Assembly: GCF_014837155.1 (NCBI RefSeq)
Contig: NZ_JACYHA010000014.1
Coordinates: 51,761 to 115,760, forward strand
DNA from: Litchfieldia stipae
GTDB lineage: Bacteria > Bacillota > Bacilli > Bacillales > Bacillaceae_L
DNA: 64,000 nt
Direction of reading: 5' to 3'
Shown in pieces: positions 20,365 through 29,946 of the stretch. A model generated the notes under the pieces. It searched no databases. It saw only the letters and a program-made list of their open reading frames with translations, and was not told the DNA's origin. The translations under genes were made by a program, and so were the position numbers. Every line of letters begins with the position of its first letter. The stretch's first letter is position 1.

Positions 20365-21792
20365 TTATAAATGGATTGCTTTCCCATCAACCGCTAACGC
20401 AGCTTCACCAATCGCCTCTGAGAGCGAAGGATGTGGATGAATCGTGTGGGCTACCTCCCAAGGAGTCGCATCTAATACACGAGCCAAGCCAGCTTCTGAA
20501 ATCATATCAGTCACATGTGGCCCAATCATATGAACACCTAATATATCATTTGTCGCCTCATCAGCAACTAATTTCACAAAACCATCTGATTCACCGTATA
20601 CGAGCGCTTTACCGATCGCTTTAAAAGGAAACTTTCCAATTTTCACTGAAAAACCTAATTCCTTTGCCTCCTGTTCTGTATAGCCAACACTAGCAACCTC
20701 AGGTTTACTATAAACACATTTTGAGATATTTGCATAATTAAGTAGGAAAGGCTGTTTCCCTGCAATATGTTCAACAGCAACAATACCTTCATGTGAAGCT
20801 ACATGCGCTAGCTGAATCCCACCAATCACATCACCAATTGCATAAATATGAGATTCTTTTGTTTGGTAAACTTCATTAGTTGCGATAAAACCCTTTTCAA
20901 CTTGGATTTCTGTATTTTCTAAGCCAATTCCTTCAATGTTCGCTTGACGACCAACTGATTGTAATACCTTCTCTGCTGAGAAAGATGTTGTTGTTCCTTT
21001 ATACTCGGCATCAATTGTTATACCATCCTTGTTCTTAACAAGTGTTTCAGGTAATACCTTCGCATTCGTTATGATTTTAACTCCTTTTTTCTTCATAACA
21101 CGTTGCATCTCTTTTGAAATATCAACATCCTCGGTTGGTAATATCCGATTTGAATATTCAATCACCGTAACTTCGACTCCGAAGTCAGCTAACATCGATG
21201 CCCACTCGATCCCGATGACACCTCCACCAATAATCAACATCGATTGAGGTAGTTCTTTCATCTCTAATGCCTCATCTGAAGTGAGAATTTTCTCCCCATC
21301 AACCTCTAATCCAGATAAGATTCTTGGTCTTGAACCTGTTGCAACGATCACATTTTTAGGTATAAGCATTTCGTTCTCTTCCCCATTCTTCATTTCAACA
21401 GAAATGGTTCCAGGTAGTGGAGAAAAAATCGAAGGACCTAGTATACGCCCTGTACCTTCATATATTTTGATTTTCCCTTGCTTCATTAAGTGCTGTACAC
21501 CTTTATAAAGCTGAGATGTAATTCTTGCTTTTCGCTCTTGTACCTTACCGAAATCCAGCGAAATGGTAGGAGCAATTACCCCGAACTCTTCGCTATTCTT
21601 TGTCTGGGCATAAACTTCTGCACTTCTTAAAAGAGCTTTACTTGGGATACAACCTGCATGTAGACAGGTTCCTCCTACTTTACCTTTTTCAACGACTGCA
21701 ACCTTCAATCCTAGCTGTGACGCACGTATCGCTGCTACATAGCCGCCAGTACCTGCACCAAGAATGACCAAATCATATTCTTCAGTAGCCAT
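20365..21792 (-). CDS. lpdV: Dihydrolipoyl dehydrogenase of the Bkd complex (E3)
   Basis: FAD-dependent enzyme that reoxidises the lipoate of BkdB with NAD. The 475-residue protein has the N-terminal FAD fold ILGAGTGGYVAAIRA, the redox disulfide GGTCLHAGCIPSKALL near residue 41, and the NAD fold IIGGGVIGIEWASM. A second FAD motif is YAIGDVIGGIQLAH, and the C-terminal catalytic HPHPSLSE is present. Its place inside the bkd operon marks it as LpdV rather than PdhD. Confidence 0.95.
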   Translation of the reverse strand: MATEEYDLVILGAGTGGYVAAIRASQLGLKVAVVEKGKVGGTCLHAGCIPSKALLRSAEVYAQTKNSEEFGVIAPTISLDFGKVQERKARITSQLYKGVQHLMKQGKIKIYEGTGRILGPSIFSPLPGTISVEMKNGEENEMLIPKNVIVATGSRPRILSGLEVDGEKILTSDEALEMKELPQSMLIIGGGVIGIEWASMLADFGVEVTVIEYSNRILPTEDVDISKEMQRVMKKKGVKIITNAKVLPETLVKNKDGITIDAEYKGTTTSFSAEKVLQSVGRQANIEGIGLENTEIQVEKGFIATNEVYQTKESHIYAIGDVIGGIQLAHVASHEGIVAVEHIAGKQPFLLNYANISKCVYSKPEVASVGYTEQEAKELGFSVKIGKFPFKAIGKALVYGESDGFVKLVADEATNDILGVHMIGPHVTDMISEAGLARVLDATPWEVAHTIHPHPSLSEAIGEAALAVDGKAIHL

Positions 21793-21830
21793 CTTCCTTT
21801 ACTCCTCTCTATCAAAATGTCATTATTATG

Positions 21831-22913
21831 TTAGAAATGATATTGCTTTTCCTGTTCTTCACCTCTTAATACTCGGAGAGCTCCCTCTGCAAGGGCTTGA
21901 AGCTCATTTTCACCAGGATGTACAATAACATCTGCGATCCAATTAACTCGATTTTGTATGTATTCAACGAATTGTGTACTATAAGCAATACCACCTGTGA
22001 GGATAATTGCATCAACTTTCCCTTCAAGAACGGTTGCAGCAGCACCAATCTCCTTAGAAACCTGATAACCCATTGCTTCATATACAAGTTTTGCCTTTTT
22101 ATTCCCTGATTTAATCATGTTTTCAACTTTTATTACATCATTCGTATCTAGATAACCAACAAGGCCACCTTGACCAACTAGTTTCTTCATCACTTCTTCT
22201 CGGTAATAGTCACCAGAGAAGCTAAGTGCAACAAGATCTCCAGCCGGTACAGTTCCAGCACGCTCTGGACTAAATGGTCCATCTCCATGTAGCCCGTTAT
22301 TTACATCGACAACTTTCCCTCTTTTATGGGCGCCGACTGTAATTCCTCCACCCATATGTGTCACGATTAAATTTAAATCTTCATACCTTTTTCCGAGCTC
22401 ATTAGAAACACGTCTCGCCACTGCTTTTTGGTTGAGAGCGTGAAAGATGCTCTTTCTCTCTATTAATGAGAAGCCAGAAATTCGAGCAATAGGCTCTAAT
22501 TCATCGACTACAACGGGATCGACAATGTAGGAAGGAATATTTAGTGCAGATGCAATTTCATAAGCCAAAATCCCACCAAGATTTGAAGCATGCTGCCCTG
22601 CATAACCTGCTTTTAAATCCTTAAGCATTAACTCATTCACTAAATAAGTCCCACCTTCAATCGGACGTAATAGACCTCCTCTACCACAAACTGCACTAAT
22701 TTTTGAGATATTTATGGCTTCACTGTCGAGTGCTTCAAGAATGGTATTTTTTCTAAATTCATATTGACTAATAATATCTTCAAATGAATTGATGACATCA
22801 CTGTCATGTCTAATTGTTTTTTCAAACATTGAACGCTCATTTTCAAATACCCCAATTTTTGTCGAGGTAGAGCCTGGGTTAATAACTAAAATGCGATAAA
22901 CATTTTCTTGCAA
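21831..22913 (-). CDS. buk: Butyrate kinase
   Basis: Makes ATP from butyryl-, isobutyryl- or isovaleryl-phosphate supplied by Ptb. It is an acetokinase-family protein, with [19 protein letters not shown] near the N-terminus, [12 protein letters not shown], and the ILTGGIAYS motif. I start it at the TTG at 22913, preceded by GGAGG at 8 nt, which gives 360 residues, the usual family length. The longer frame from 22967 adds a tail without a ribosome binding site. It lies between bcd and lpdV. Confidence 0.93.
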   Translation of the reverse strand: MQENVYRILVINPGSTSTKIGVFENERSMFEKTIRHDSDVINSFEDIISQYEFRKNTILEALDSEAINISKISAVCGRGGLLRPIEGGTYLVNELMLKDLKAGYAGQHASNLGGILAYEIASALNIPSYIVDPVVVDELEPIARISGFSLIERKSIFHALNQKAVARRVSNELGKRYEDLNLIVTHMGGGITVGAHKRGKVVDVNNGLHGDGPFSPERAGTVPAGDLVALSFSGDYYREEVMKKLVGQGGLVGYLDTNDVIKVENMIKSGNKKAKLVYEAMGYQVSKEIGAAATVLEGKVDAIILTGGIAYSTQFVEYIQNRVNWIADVIVHPGENELQALAEGALRVLRGEEQEKQYHF

Positions 22914-23033
22914 CGTAAAAACCTCCAAATGGGCATAGCTCTCTTTTAAGTATTTTGAAAACAGCAAAGATGGAGGCTTTTTTTGAAAATTTCGTTCAAA
23001 AACATTCCCCCATCCAGCAACTCTAACTCTCTA

Positions 23034-24137
23034 TTATCTAGCGCTTCTACGACTTAAGATATGATGTCCGTTTTGAAGAAATTGACTACGAGAGTTTCTC
23101 ATTCTTTCAATACGCTCCTCTGCTAATCGATCCGCCGCTTTATAAGTCGGAATACGATCTCGTTTAGCAATTTCAATCACTTTTTCAATATTGTTATAGA
23201 TAAGCTCAACTTTTTTAATTGCTCGATCATAATTGTAGCCATATAATTCATCAGCAACATTTATAACTCCACCAGCATTAATGACATAGTCTGGTGCATA
23301 GACGATTCCCTGCTCATGAATGATATCCCCATGACGCGGTTCTTTCAATTGATTGTTAGCAGCACCAGCTATCACCTTTGCTTTTAATTGCGGAATTGTA
23401 TCATCGTTAATAGATGCTCCAAGTGCACAAGGTGCATAGATATCACAATCCACACTATAAATTTCGTCAACTTCAACAGCTTTTGCACCGAAATCTTCAA
23501 CCGCTCTTTTAACTGCTTCTTTGTTAATGTCAGTTACAATTAACTGTGCACCTTCTTCATGAAGATGTTTACATAGAGTATACGCAACATTTCCAACTCC
23601 TTGTACAGCAACGACTTTCCCTTCTAATGAATCCGTACCAAAAGCTTCTTTTGCAGCAGCCTTCATTCCTCGGTATACTCCATAAGCAGTGACGGGAGAT
23701 GGATTTCCTGAAGAACCAAAGGCTGGGGAAATCCCTGTTACATAATCTGTTTCTTCATGAATAAGATCCATATCAGCAACTGTCGTCCCTACATCCTCAG
23801 CTGTGATATAACGACCATTCAAGCCCTGAATATAACGACCAAACGCTCTAAATAGCTCTTCATTTTTATCTTTACGAGGATCACCGATAATAACAGTCTT
23901 TCCACCACCTAGATTTAAACCAGCTACTGCATTTTTGTAAGTCATTCCTTTTGCAAGACGTAGAGCATCTTCAATCGCTGCCTCTTCTGATTCATATGTC
24001 CACATTCTTGTACCACCAAGAGCTGGACCTAATGTTGTATCATGAATCGCTATAATTGCTTTTAGTCCTGATTGCTTGTCTTGGCAAAAAACTAATTGCT
24101 CATAATCATACATTTCCATATATTTAAACATTTCCAT
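23034..24137 (-). CDS. bcd: Branched-chain amino acid (leucine/valine) dehydrogenase
   Basis: NAD-dependent oxidative deaminase giving the keto acids used by the Bkd complex. The 367-residue protein has the Glu/Leu/Phe/Val dehydrogenase signature [15 protein letters not shown] near residue 72, with the catalytic lysine, and [24 protein letters not shown] N-terminal residues. A Rossmann segment [17 protein letters not shown] is near residue 182. GGGGAGGATAT lies ahead of the ATG. It is second in the operon, after ptb. Confidence 0.95.
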   Translation of the reverse strand: MEMFKYMEMYDYEQLVFCQDKQSGLKAIIAIHDTTLGPALGGTRMWTYESEEAAIEDALRLAKGMTYKNAVAGLNLGGGKTVIIGDPRKDKNEELFRAFGRYIQGLNGRYITAEDVGTTVADMDLIHEETDYVTGISPAFGSSGNPSPVTAYGVYRGMKAAAKEAFGTDSLEGKVVAVQGVGNVAYTLCKHLHEEGAQLIVTDINKEAVKRAVEDFGAKAVEVDEIYSVDCDIYAPCALGASINDDTIPQLKAKVIAGAANNQLKEPRHGDIIHEQGIVYAPDYVINAGGVINVADELYGYNYDRAIKKVELIYNNIEKVIEIAKRDRIPTYKAADRLAEERIERMRNSRSQFLQNGHHILSRRSAR

Positions 24138-24170
24138 TTGTCATATCCTCCCCTAATTATCCACGATGCC

Positions 24171-25082
24171 TTATTTATTTGGGTGTGAGCAGCATACTGC
24201 AAGTGCTAATGAATACAATTTACTTTCCGCCGAATCTGCCCTTGAAGTCAATACGATTGGAACTTTGGCTCCCGCTAACACTGCACCTACCTTAGCTCCC
24301 GCAAAATAGATAAGCGATTTGTATAAAGTATTTCCTACTTCAATAGTTGGTACTAATAAAATATCAGCAGCACCCGCTACTTCACTCTTAATACCTTTTT
24401 GTTTTGCAGCAATGAATGAAACGGCATTATCTAATGCTAATGGACCATCTACAAGACAGTTGTTTATTTGTCCCCTTCGATTCATTTGTGTTAGAACAGC
24501 CGCATCCAAAGTAGCAGGCATCTTAGGATTAATTGTTTCAACGGCAGCAATTGGTGCCACCTTTGGCATATTAATCCCAAGTGAGTTCGCAATTGAAACG
24601 GCATTACTAATAATTTCAGCTTTCTGCTCTAAGCTAGGTTCAATATTCATACCAGCATCAGTCACGAAAATAAATCGATCATAGCCTGGCACCTCAAACA
24701 AAGCAACATGTGAAAGTACATTTCCACTTCTTAAACCATATTCTTTATTTAGTACAGCCTTAAGCAATGTGGACGTTGGTAAGTTGCCCTTCATAAGGAC
24801 ATCAGCATCACCCGAATGGACTGATTTAACCGCAAGTTCTGCAGATTTCTCCTTCGAGGTTGTATGAACCACCAGAAGTTGATCGTTTTCACCATACTGT
24901 GTGCCTTTATCCATAAGCAAACGTGTAATTTGCTCTTTATTCCCATATAAAATGAACTTTCCTAAACCATGTTCTATAGCTTCAACAACAGCATCAATAA
25001 CCTCTTGATCCTCTGCTACAGCAACTGCAATTGTCTTTTGATCAAATTCTTTTGCTTGTGTTACTAGCTGGTTTAAACTCAT
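24171..25082 (-). CDS. ptb: Phosphate butyryltransferase
   Basis: Converts butyryl-CoA and branched acyl-CoAs to acyl-phosphates for butyrate kinase. The 303-residue protein belongs to the Pta/Ptb family, shown by DADVLMKGNLPTSTLLKAVL, DAGMNIEPSLEQKAEI and the C-terminal AGAKVPIVLTSRADSAESK. It is the first gene of the seven-gene bkd operon. Upstream lie a sigma-54 promoter and BkdR-type palindromes, so expression should be inducible by branched-chain amino acids or keto acids, as in B. subtilis. Confidence 0.95.
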   Translation of the reverse strand: MSLNQLVTQAKEFDQKTIAVAVAEDQEVIDAVVEAIEHGLGKFILYGNKEQITRLLMDKGTQYGENDQLLVVHTTSKEKSAELAVKSVHSGDADVLMKGNLPTSTLLKAVLNKEYGLRSGNVLSHVALFEVPGYDRFIFVTDAGMNIEPSLEQKAEIISNAVSIANSLGINMPKVAPIAAVETINPKMPATLDAAVLTQMNRRGQINNCLVDGPLALDNAVSFIAAKQKGIKSEVAGAADILLVPTIEVGNTLYKSLIYFAGAKVGAVLAGAKVPIVLTSRADSAESKLYSLALAVCCSHPNK

Positions 25083-25127
25083 TACACCTGAACCTTTCCT
25101 TTCTCATTCTTTAACTAACCTAGTTAA

Positions 25128-25143
25128 TGCAAAAATCGTGCCA
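25128..25143 (-). promoter_or_regulatory. Sigma-54 (SigL) promoter of the bkd operon
   Basis: On the minus strand the element reads TTGGCACGATTTTTGCAT. This is a full match to the -24 TGGCAC and -12 TTGCA elements with correct spacing, about 45 nt before the ptb start. It requires an enhancer-binding activator, and BkdR is encoded next door. Confidence 0.93.
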
Positions 25144-25186
25144 AGTTTTCAACTCTTATGTAATTTAACATCCTCGTCACAAACCA

Positions 25187-25219
25187 TGCAATAAATTGCA
25201 CTCTTTGCAATTTATTGCA
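25187..25219. promoter_or_regulatory. Paired 14-bp palindromes, putative BkdR upstream activating sequence
   Basis: TGCAATAAATTGCA (25187-25200) and TGCAATTTATTGCA (25206-25219) are each palindromic and are inverted copies of each other, 19 bp apart start to start. They lie about 45-80 bp upstream of the sigma-54 promoter and overlap the bkdR stop codon. The same 14-bp design recurs upstream of bkdR. Confidence 0.75.
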
Positions 25220-27281
25220 CGCTATTTTTTGCAAGGTTATACTTCTCCATCTTATAGTATAGGTTCCTTAAAGAAATCCCTAAGGACTTAGCTGTCAATG
25301 TTCTGTTTCCATTAAACTCAGTCAATTTTTTCGATAGTACTTCAGCTTCGTACAACTCAATCATTTCAGTTAGAGAATGTGTATTTTGATCAATCTGAGC
25401 CTTTTGTTTTACACCTTCATCAAGATTTAATGATTTTAATGATTGAAGATGCTGTATATCAATATGCAACTCACTTGATTTCATAAAAATGACCGCTCGT
25501 CCTAAAACATTTTCTAACTCTCTTACATTTCCTGGCCACTGATATTGCATCAAATAATCAATCGCAGCGGATGTTAACCCCTCAACTTTACGACCGTAAT
25601 CCTGATTGATTTTGTGAAGCAATCGTTGCGAAAGCTCTACTATGTCCTGCTTTCTTGAACGTAATGGCGGAATATGAATTGGCATGCGATTTAGACGATA
25701 GTACAAATCCTCTCTAAATGTGCCGCTTGCTATCGCCTTTTCTAAGTTAACATTCGTCGCAGCAATAACCCGTACATTCAGTGTGATTGATTTGGTACCA
25801 CCAACCCGTACAATTTCATTCTCTTGCAATACTCTTAATAGTTTTGCTTGTGTACCAGCAGATAATTCACCAATTTCATCTAAAAAAATACTTCCATTAT
25901 TCGCTTCTTCAAAGAACCCACGTTTCCCACCACGCTTTGCACCTGAGAATGCTCCTTCTTCATACCCGAATAACTCACTCTCAAGCAGCGATTCTGACAA
26001 CGCGGCACAATTCACTCTTACAAATTTATTGAATTTTCGATCACTAGCATTATGTATAGCATGAGCAAATAATTCTTTCCCAGTCCCTGACTCACCTCTA
26101 AGTAATACTGTTGCTGGAGTTTTAGCACCTAATTTCGCCTGCTCCACCGCAACCTGCATTTCCTCAGAAACGCCTACAATATCCTCAAAAGAATATTTTG
26201 CTTCAAGGGTACGAATAATTTGACGAGCTCGATGTAATTCATTTGTTAATGTTCTTATCTCAGACATATCATGAATAACGCCAACACTACCTTTTAGTTT
26301 CCCATCAACAATGATTGGAGCGACGTTCACAACGACATCTTTCTTATTTGGACCAACTTTCAGTTGCACCCCACGAACAGCACGCCTAGTGGTCAATACC
26401 TGCATATGCATACTCTCACCTTCTGAAATATCTGCATCTGCTGGTTTTCCGATTACTTCTTCCTCCGTTAAACCAGTGATTCTTGTATAGGCAGGGTTAA
26501 TGATAATACCTCGCCCCTGCTCATCAACCACTGAAATAGCATCATCAGATGATTGGATGACTGCTTCTAGCATCGTTTGTATTTCTTTCAAGTTCGTTAT
26601 TTCAGCAGCTAATGTGACTACCTCCGTTATTTCCTTGAAAACAGCAAACGCTCCAAATAAGAGTCCTGAATCATTAATCATCGGAATTCTTGTCGTTATA
26701 ATTTTCTTTCCGTTATTCAAAACCAGCTCTTGATTCACTTCTATTTTTCTTGAGGATAAAACAGAAGGCAATTTACTCGTTTTGATTACATCAAGAATGT
26801 GCTTTCCGATTACCTGATCCTTTTTTAGACCAGTCATCTTCTCAGCACTCTTATTAAATAAAATGATTTGACAGTCTTGATCGATAACAATCATTCCATC
26901 GTGGGTAGAATTGAAGATTAAATCATGCTTATATGATTCATCTGTAAGCTTTGCTATTAAGTCTTCTTTTTCCTCCATTAATTGAGCAGTTATATGAGCG
27001 ACAGCCCCTGGAATGACGACCGTGTTTTTTCCTCTTAACTCTCTAATTTCCTTGAATATCGCATCATCACCAGTTGCCTCAACAACAATATCGATTTCAT
27101 CGGATAAATACTTTCGCCAATCTGAATCATGAGGGATGTTCCATTGTTTAGCCAAAAGCCTACCTGGGGCATCTGGGTTCAAGTCGATCACAGATACAAT
27201 TTTCATCATTTTTGTATCATACAGATTTTTAAGAATAGCCGTCCCACCTTTTCCAGCACCTACAATCAACACTTTTTGCAA
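25212..27281 (-). CDS. bkdR: Sigma-54-dependent transcriptional activator BkdR
   Basis: Enhancer-binding protein that should activate the SigL-type bkd promoter. The 689 residues run from an unusual Rossmann-like N-terminal domain ([18 protein letters not shown]) through two PAS domains (near 120-230 and 240-345) to the AAA+ domain. The AAA+ domain has Walker [11 protein letters not shown], the sigma-54 contact loop GAFSGA and [12 protein letters not shown] Fis-type helix-turn-helix lies at the end ([20 protein letters not shown]). The start is TTG after AAAGGGGG. The Rossmann and PAS domains probably sense the metabolic signal. Confidence 0.94.
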   Translation of the reverse strand: MQKVLIVGAGKGGTAILKNLYDTKMMKIVSVIDLNPDAPGRLLAKQWNIPHDSDWRKYLSDEIDIVVEATGDDAIFKEIRELRGKNTVVIPGAVAHITAQLMEEKEDLIAKLTDESYKHDLIFNSTHDGMIVIDQDCQIILFNKSAEKMTGLKKDQVIGKHILDVIKTSKLPSVLSSRKIEVNQELVLNNGKKIITTRIPMINDSGLLFGAFAVFKEITEVVTLAAEITNLKEIQTMLEAVIQSSDDAISVVDEQGRGIIINPAYTRITGLTEEEVIGKPADADISEGESMHMQVLTTRRAVRGVQLKVGPNKKDVVVNVAPIIVDGKLKGSVGVIHDMSEIRTLTNELHRARQIIRTLEAKYSFEDIVGVSEEMQVAVEQAKLGAKTPATVLLRGESGTGKELFAHAIHNASDRKFNKFVRVNCAALSESLLESELFGYEEGAFSGAKRGGKRGFFEEANNGSIFLDEIGELSAGTQAKLLRVLQENEIVRVGGTKSITLNVRVIAATNVNLEKAIASGTFREDLYYRLNRMPIHIPPLRSRKQDIVELSQRLLHKINQDYGRKVEGLTSAAIDYLMQYQWPGNVRELENVLGRAVIFMKSSELHIDIQHLQSLKSLNLDEGVKQKAQIDQNTHSLTEMIELYEAEVLSKKLTEFNGNRTLTAKSLGISLRNLYYKMEKYNLAKNSVQ

Positions 27282-27340
27282 AACAACAGCCCCCCTTTAT
27301 TATGTAATCCTTAAAATATCTCGTTTCAAAAAGAAAATCG

Positions 27341-27398
27341 TGCAATTTTTTGCATGCTTTTATTTCACAATTCGATTTTAAAATTGCAATTACTTGCA
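27341..27398. promoter_or_regulatory. Two BkdR-type 14-bp sites upstream of bkdR
   Basis: TGCAATTTTTTGCA (27341-27354) and TGCAATTACTTGCA (27385-27398) share the TGCAAT-NNN-TTGCA layout of the ptb upstream sites. They start 44 bp apart, close to four helical turns, in the bkdR-yqzF divergent region. Autoregulation of bkdR is the simple reading. Confidence 0.6.
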
Positions 27399-27497
27399 CA
27401 TCTTCTATCATACTGAAGTTTTAATGTCTTGACAAATCTTTTTTTACGGATAACAATCGATATAGAAGTTAATTTATCCTGAAAGGAACCTTTAACT

Positions 27498-27734
27498 ATG
27501 CAACGAATTATTGCACTAATCATCATGCTAATCCCGGGCATTATTGCTGCTCTTGGAATAAAATTAATGAGAGATATGGTATTTAACATCTTACATGCAC
27601 CCATTCCTAATTTATTGCTACAATTTTTAATCGGACTTATCTTTTTTGTAGCTGGCATTGGCTTTATTGCTGGTTTTATCTTACGTCGTGATAGAAAGAA
27701 AAATAAAGTTCAAGCGCGTTTTCAAAAAAAGTAA
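27498..27734 (+). CDS. yqzF: DUF2627 small membrane protein (YqzF)
   Basis: A 78-residue protein of unknown function. It has two hydrophobic helices (IIALIIMLIPGIIAALGI at residues 4-21, and LLQFLIGLIFFVAGIGFIAGFIL at about 41-64) and a basic C-terminal tail. AAAGGAACC precedes the ATG. It is divergent from bkdR, the place yqzF has in B. subtilis, and ends in a strong bidirectional terminator shared with the convergent phosphodiesterase gene. Confidence 0.85.
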   Translation: MQRIIALIIMLIPGIIAALGIKLMRDMVFNILHAPIPNLLLQFLIGLIFFVAGIGFIAGFILRRDRKKNKVQARFQKK

Positions 27735-27769
27735 GAGGCTGCTAATAGTGCAGCCTCTTACTTTTTTTA
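27725..27769. terminator. Bidirectional terminator between yqzF and yqiK
   Basis: The perfect 12-bp arms GTAAGAGGCTGC (27731-27742) and GCAGCCTCTTAC (27750-27761) are flanked by A7 and T7 tracts. It therefore works for both convergent genes. Confidence 0.93.
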
Positions 27770-28492
27770 TTTAATTAATTTTAATGCTCTGTCAGGAAAA
27801 TCCGTTATGATGGCATCACAGGAATACGAAATCATTTTTTTCATAATCGCTTTATCATTTATTGTAAACGGCCTTATGCTAACTCCATGTTCGTGACACG
27901 CCTTCACGATGTCATCTCTTACCGTTCTGTGATACGGATGAACCGCCCTTAAACCTAATTGCTTCACATATTCCCATGGCTCATACATTTTTTCCATATA
28001 GAGAATTGCAGCTTCAATCGATGGATCGATCGCATTGGCTTTAACCATGCTTTCATGATTAAATGAAGACAAAAACACTCTCTTATTCATTTTATATTGA
28101 TAGATAAGGTCAATTGTTTTTTTCTCCATATCAGGATAATCGATTAAACTATTCTTAAATTCCACATTAATCACAAGATTTGTCTTCCTAGCCCAGCTGA
28201 AAACTTCTTCAAGTGTCGGGATTGGACAAATACCATACTTCCCTTTAAATTTATAGCTAGCATCTAATTTTTTCAATTCATTAACCTTTAAATCTTTGAC
28301 CCAGCCTTTTCCGTCTGTCGTACGATCAACCTTGTCGTCATGAATAACGACAAGTTGATGATCTTTTGATAAATGTACATCAAGTTCTATCCCATGCGCC
28401 CCAACCCGTTCTGCTTCTTTAAATGAAATCATCGTATTTTCCGGATGGGTCCCTGCTGCTCCTCTATGACCAATAATCTTAGTATTCTTCAT
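27767..28492 (-). CDS. yqiK: Glycerophosphodiester phosphodiesterase, cytosolic type (YqiK)
   Basis: Hydrolyses glycerophosphodiesters to glycerol-3-phosphate and an alcohol. The 241-residue TIM barrel has the GDPD signature near the N-terminus: IGHRGAAGTHPENTMISF with HRG and E/N, then the HDDKVDRTTDG metal and catalytic segment, then NVEFKN. No signal peptide is seen, so it is the UgpQ-like cytosolic form, unlike secreted GlpQ. AGGAGG precedes the start. Confidence 0.92.
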   Translation of the reverse strand: MKNTKIIGHRGAAGTHPENTMISFKEAERVGAHGIELDVHLSKDHQLVVIHDDKVDRTTDGKGWVKDLKVNELKKLDASYKFKGKYGICPIPTLEEVFSWARKTNLVINVEFKNSLIDYPDMEKKTIDLIYQYKMNKRVFLSSFNHESMVKANAIDPSIEAAILYMEKMYEPWEYVKQLGLRAVHPYHRTVRDDIVKACHEHGVSIRPFTINDKAIMKKMISYSCDAIITDFPDRALKLIK

Positions 28493-28588
28493 ATATCTAT
28501 TACCTCCTTTTTTGTTATACTAAAGCTATCATATATAAATACCGCTGACTGTACGGTTATGTATTTCGACTATAGGGAGGAATTATAA

Positions 28589-28729
28589 ATGAAACCATTA
28601 CAAATAAGCGCTGATACTGCTTTGAAACTATCAAAGGCATTAGGTGTTCCATTAGAACAGATTATGCACATGCCTCAGCATATATTAATACAAAAAATGA
28701 TTGAATTGGAAAAAGAAGAAACAAAATAA
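28589..28729 (+). CDS. YycC-like small protein
   Basis: A 46-residue ORF with a good ribosome binding site (TAGGGAGGAATTATAA before ATG). The sequence MKPLQISADTALKLSKALGV then PLEQIMHMPQHILIQK has the look of the Bacillus YycC family of short proteins of unknown function. It is helical and soluble, with an acidic tail. It is divergent from yqiK and is followed by a long stem-loop. Confidence 0.75.
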   Translation: MKPLQISADTALKLSKALGVPLEQIMHMPQHILIQKMIELEKEETK

Positions 28730-28773
28730 TTTCCTCAAGTTTAATCATAACATCATAATGTTAATCTAATGTA

Positions 28774-28822
28774 AAGAAACACCTAAAAATGGTGAGTGAT
28801 CATCATTTTTAGGTGTTTCTTC
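28774..28822. terminator. Long stem-loop between the yycC-like gene and spo0A
   Basis: AAGAAACACCTAAAAATG pairs with CATTTTTAGGTGTTTCTT, an 18-bp perfect stem with a 12-nt loop, between convergent genes. The T content is in the stem end (TTTCTT) rather than in a clean tail. Confidence 0.75.
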
Positions 28823-28881
28823 ATTCATATAATATAAAAATCAATGCAATTTCATTATGTTTATTCTGTGTCCTTACTCTT

Positions 28882-29685
28882 TCAAGAAGCTTTATGCTCC
28901 AAACGCAGCTTATCAGCAACCATTGCAATAAACTCAGAATTAGTTGGTTTCGCCTTTGTCATACTTACTGTGTACCCAAATAAAGACGAAATTGAGTCGA
29001 TATTTCCACGACTCCATGCCACTTCAATCGCATGACGAATGGCGCGTTCTACGCGACTAGCTGTTGTGTTATATTTCTTTGCAATATCAGGATACAATAC
29101 CTTTGTAATTGATCCTAATAATTCAATATCATTATATACCATTGAAATGGCTTCACGTAAATATAGATAACCTTTAATATGAGCTGGTACACCAATTTCA
29201 TGGATAATACTTGTAATATTTGCATCTAGATTTCTCGGACCATTATTTTCAGTCTGCTGCGAACGATATGCCGTTGTTTGTGATGTTCTTTTAATCACTG
29301 ATGAAGAGTTCCCACTAACTTGACGTATAGTTGCCCCAAGGTTTTCCATATCAAATGGCTTTAGAATAAAATAAGAAGCACCTAAATCAACTGCTTTTTT
29401 TGTTACGTCTTCTTGACCAAATGCTGTCAGCATAATCACATTAGGCTGCTGACCTTTATTTACTTCACGAAGCTTTTCCAAAACAGCAAGACCATCTAAA
29501 TGAGGCATAATAATATCAAGCAATAATACATCTGGTTGCTGACTTTGTAATAAGTTCAAACAATCTTGACCATTATAGGCAACGCCAAGAACTTCCATAT
29601 CCTCTTGGCTTGAAATATACTCCTCTAATAAATTAACTAGTTCCTTATTATCATCCACTACACAAACCTTAATTTTCTTCAACAT
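28882..29685 (-). CDS. spo0A: Stage 0 sporulation response regulator Spo0A
   Basis: Master regulator of sporulation entry, phosphorylated through the phosphorelay and binding 0A boxes. The 267 residues comprise a receiver domain (acidic pocket DD at 11-12, phospho-acceptor D57 in [12 protein letters not shown], conserved T and K further on). An R/T/S/Q-rich linker follows, then the Spo0A C-terminal DNA-binding domain with [26 protein letters not shown] recognition residues ([20 protein letters not shown]) and [27 protein letters not shown] precedes the ATG. It lies downstream of spoIVB, as in all Bacillus. Confidence 0.98.
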   Translation of the reverse strand: MLKKIKVCVVDDNKELVNLLEEYISSQEDMEVLGVAYNGQDCLNLLQSQQPDVLLLDIIMPHLDGLAVLEKLREVNKGQQPNVIMLTAFGQEDVTKKAVDLGASYFILKPFDMENLGATIRQVSGNSSSVIKRTSQTTAYRSQQTENNGPRNLDANITSIIHEIGVPAHIKGYLYLREAISMVYNDIELLGSITKVLYPDIAKKYNTTASRVERAIRHAIEVAWSRGNIDSISSLFGYTVSMTKAKPTNSEFIAMVADKLRLEHKAS

Positions 29686-29753
29686 ATGTTCCTCCTCGAT
29701 CTAAGTCACCCTTTAAAAATCTTTTTTACATATAACTCTATTTTAATGAATGA

Positions 29754-29780
29754 ATTCGACAATGCAATATAAAATCCTTT
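29754..29780 (-). promoter_or_regulatory. SigH promoter of spo0A overlapped by a 0A box
   Basis: On the minus strand AAAGGATTT (29772-29780) followed 11 nt later by GTCGAAT (29754-29760) matches the SigH consensus (RnAGGAwWW, nnGAAT). The -10 is part of TGTCGAA, a perfect 0A box at 29755-29761. Confidence 0.75.
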
Positions 29781-29885
29781 ATTTTTTGAAAAAAATCGTA
29801 AAAAAACATTGAAACTTATATTTTTCTCCATTATACTAATAAATTCGACTAAAAACGCTAAGCATTAAAGATAGGTCATTTCTTT

Positions 29886-29892
29886 TGTCGAA
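29886..29892 (+). promoter_or_regulatory. Second 0A box in the spoIVB-spo0A gap
   Basis: A perfect TGTCGAA, about 130 bp upstream of the SigH promoter. The B. subtilis spo0A control region likewise carries several 0A boxes for autoregulation. Confidence 0.6.
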
Positions 29893-29920
29893 TTTTCTCT
29901 ATTTTTAATTTTTCAAAACA

Positions 29921-29946
29921 AAAAGCAAGCTAAATTAGCTCGCTTT
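29921..29946 (-). terminator. Terminator at the end of spoIVB
   Basis: On the minus strand AGCGAGCTAATTTAGCTTGCT is a stem followed by TTTTTGTTTTG. It overlaps the last codons of spoIVB, so termination starts at the stop codon. Confidence 0.8.

Noticed and set aside
25187..25219. Rho-independent terminator at the end of bkdR
   Set aside because: The inverted repeat has no T-run and its 14-bp units recur upstream of bkdR, so a protein-binding site is more likely.
27365..27658. 97-codon minus-strand ORF opposite yqzF
   Set aside because: It overlaps yqzF and the BkdR-type sites, lacks a ribosome binding site and has no recognisable family.
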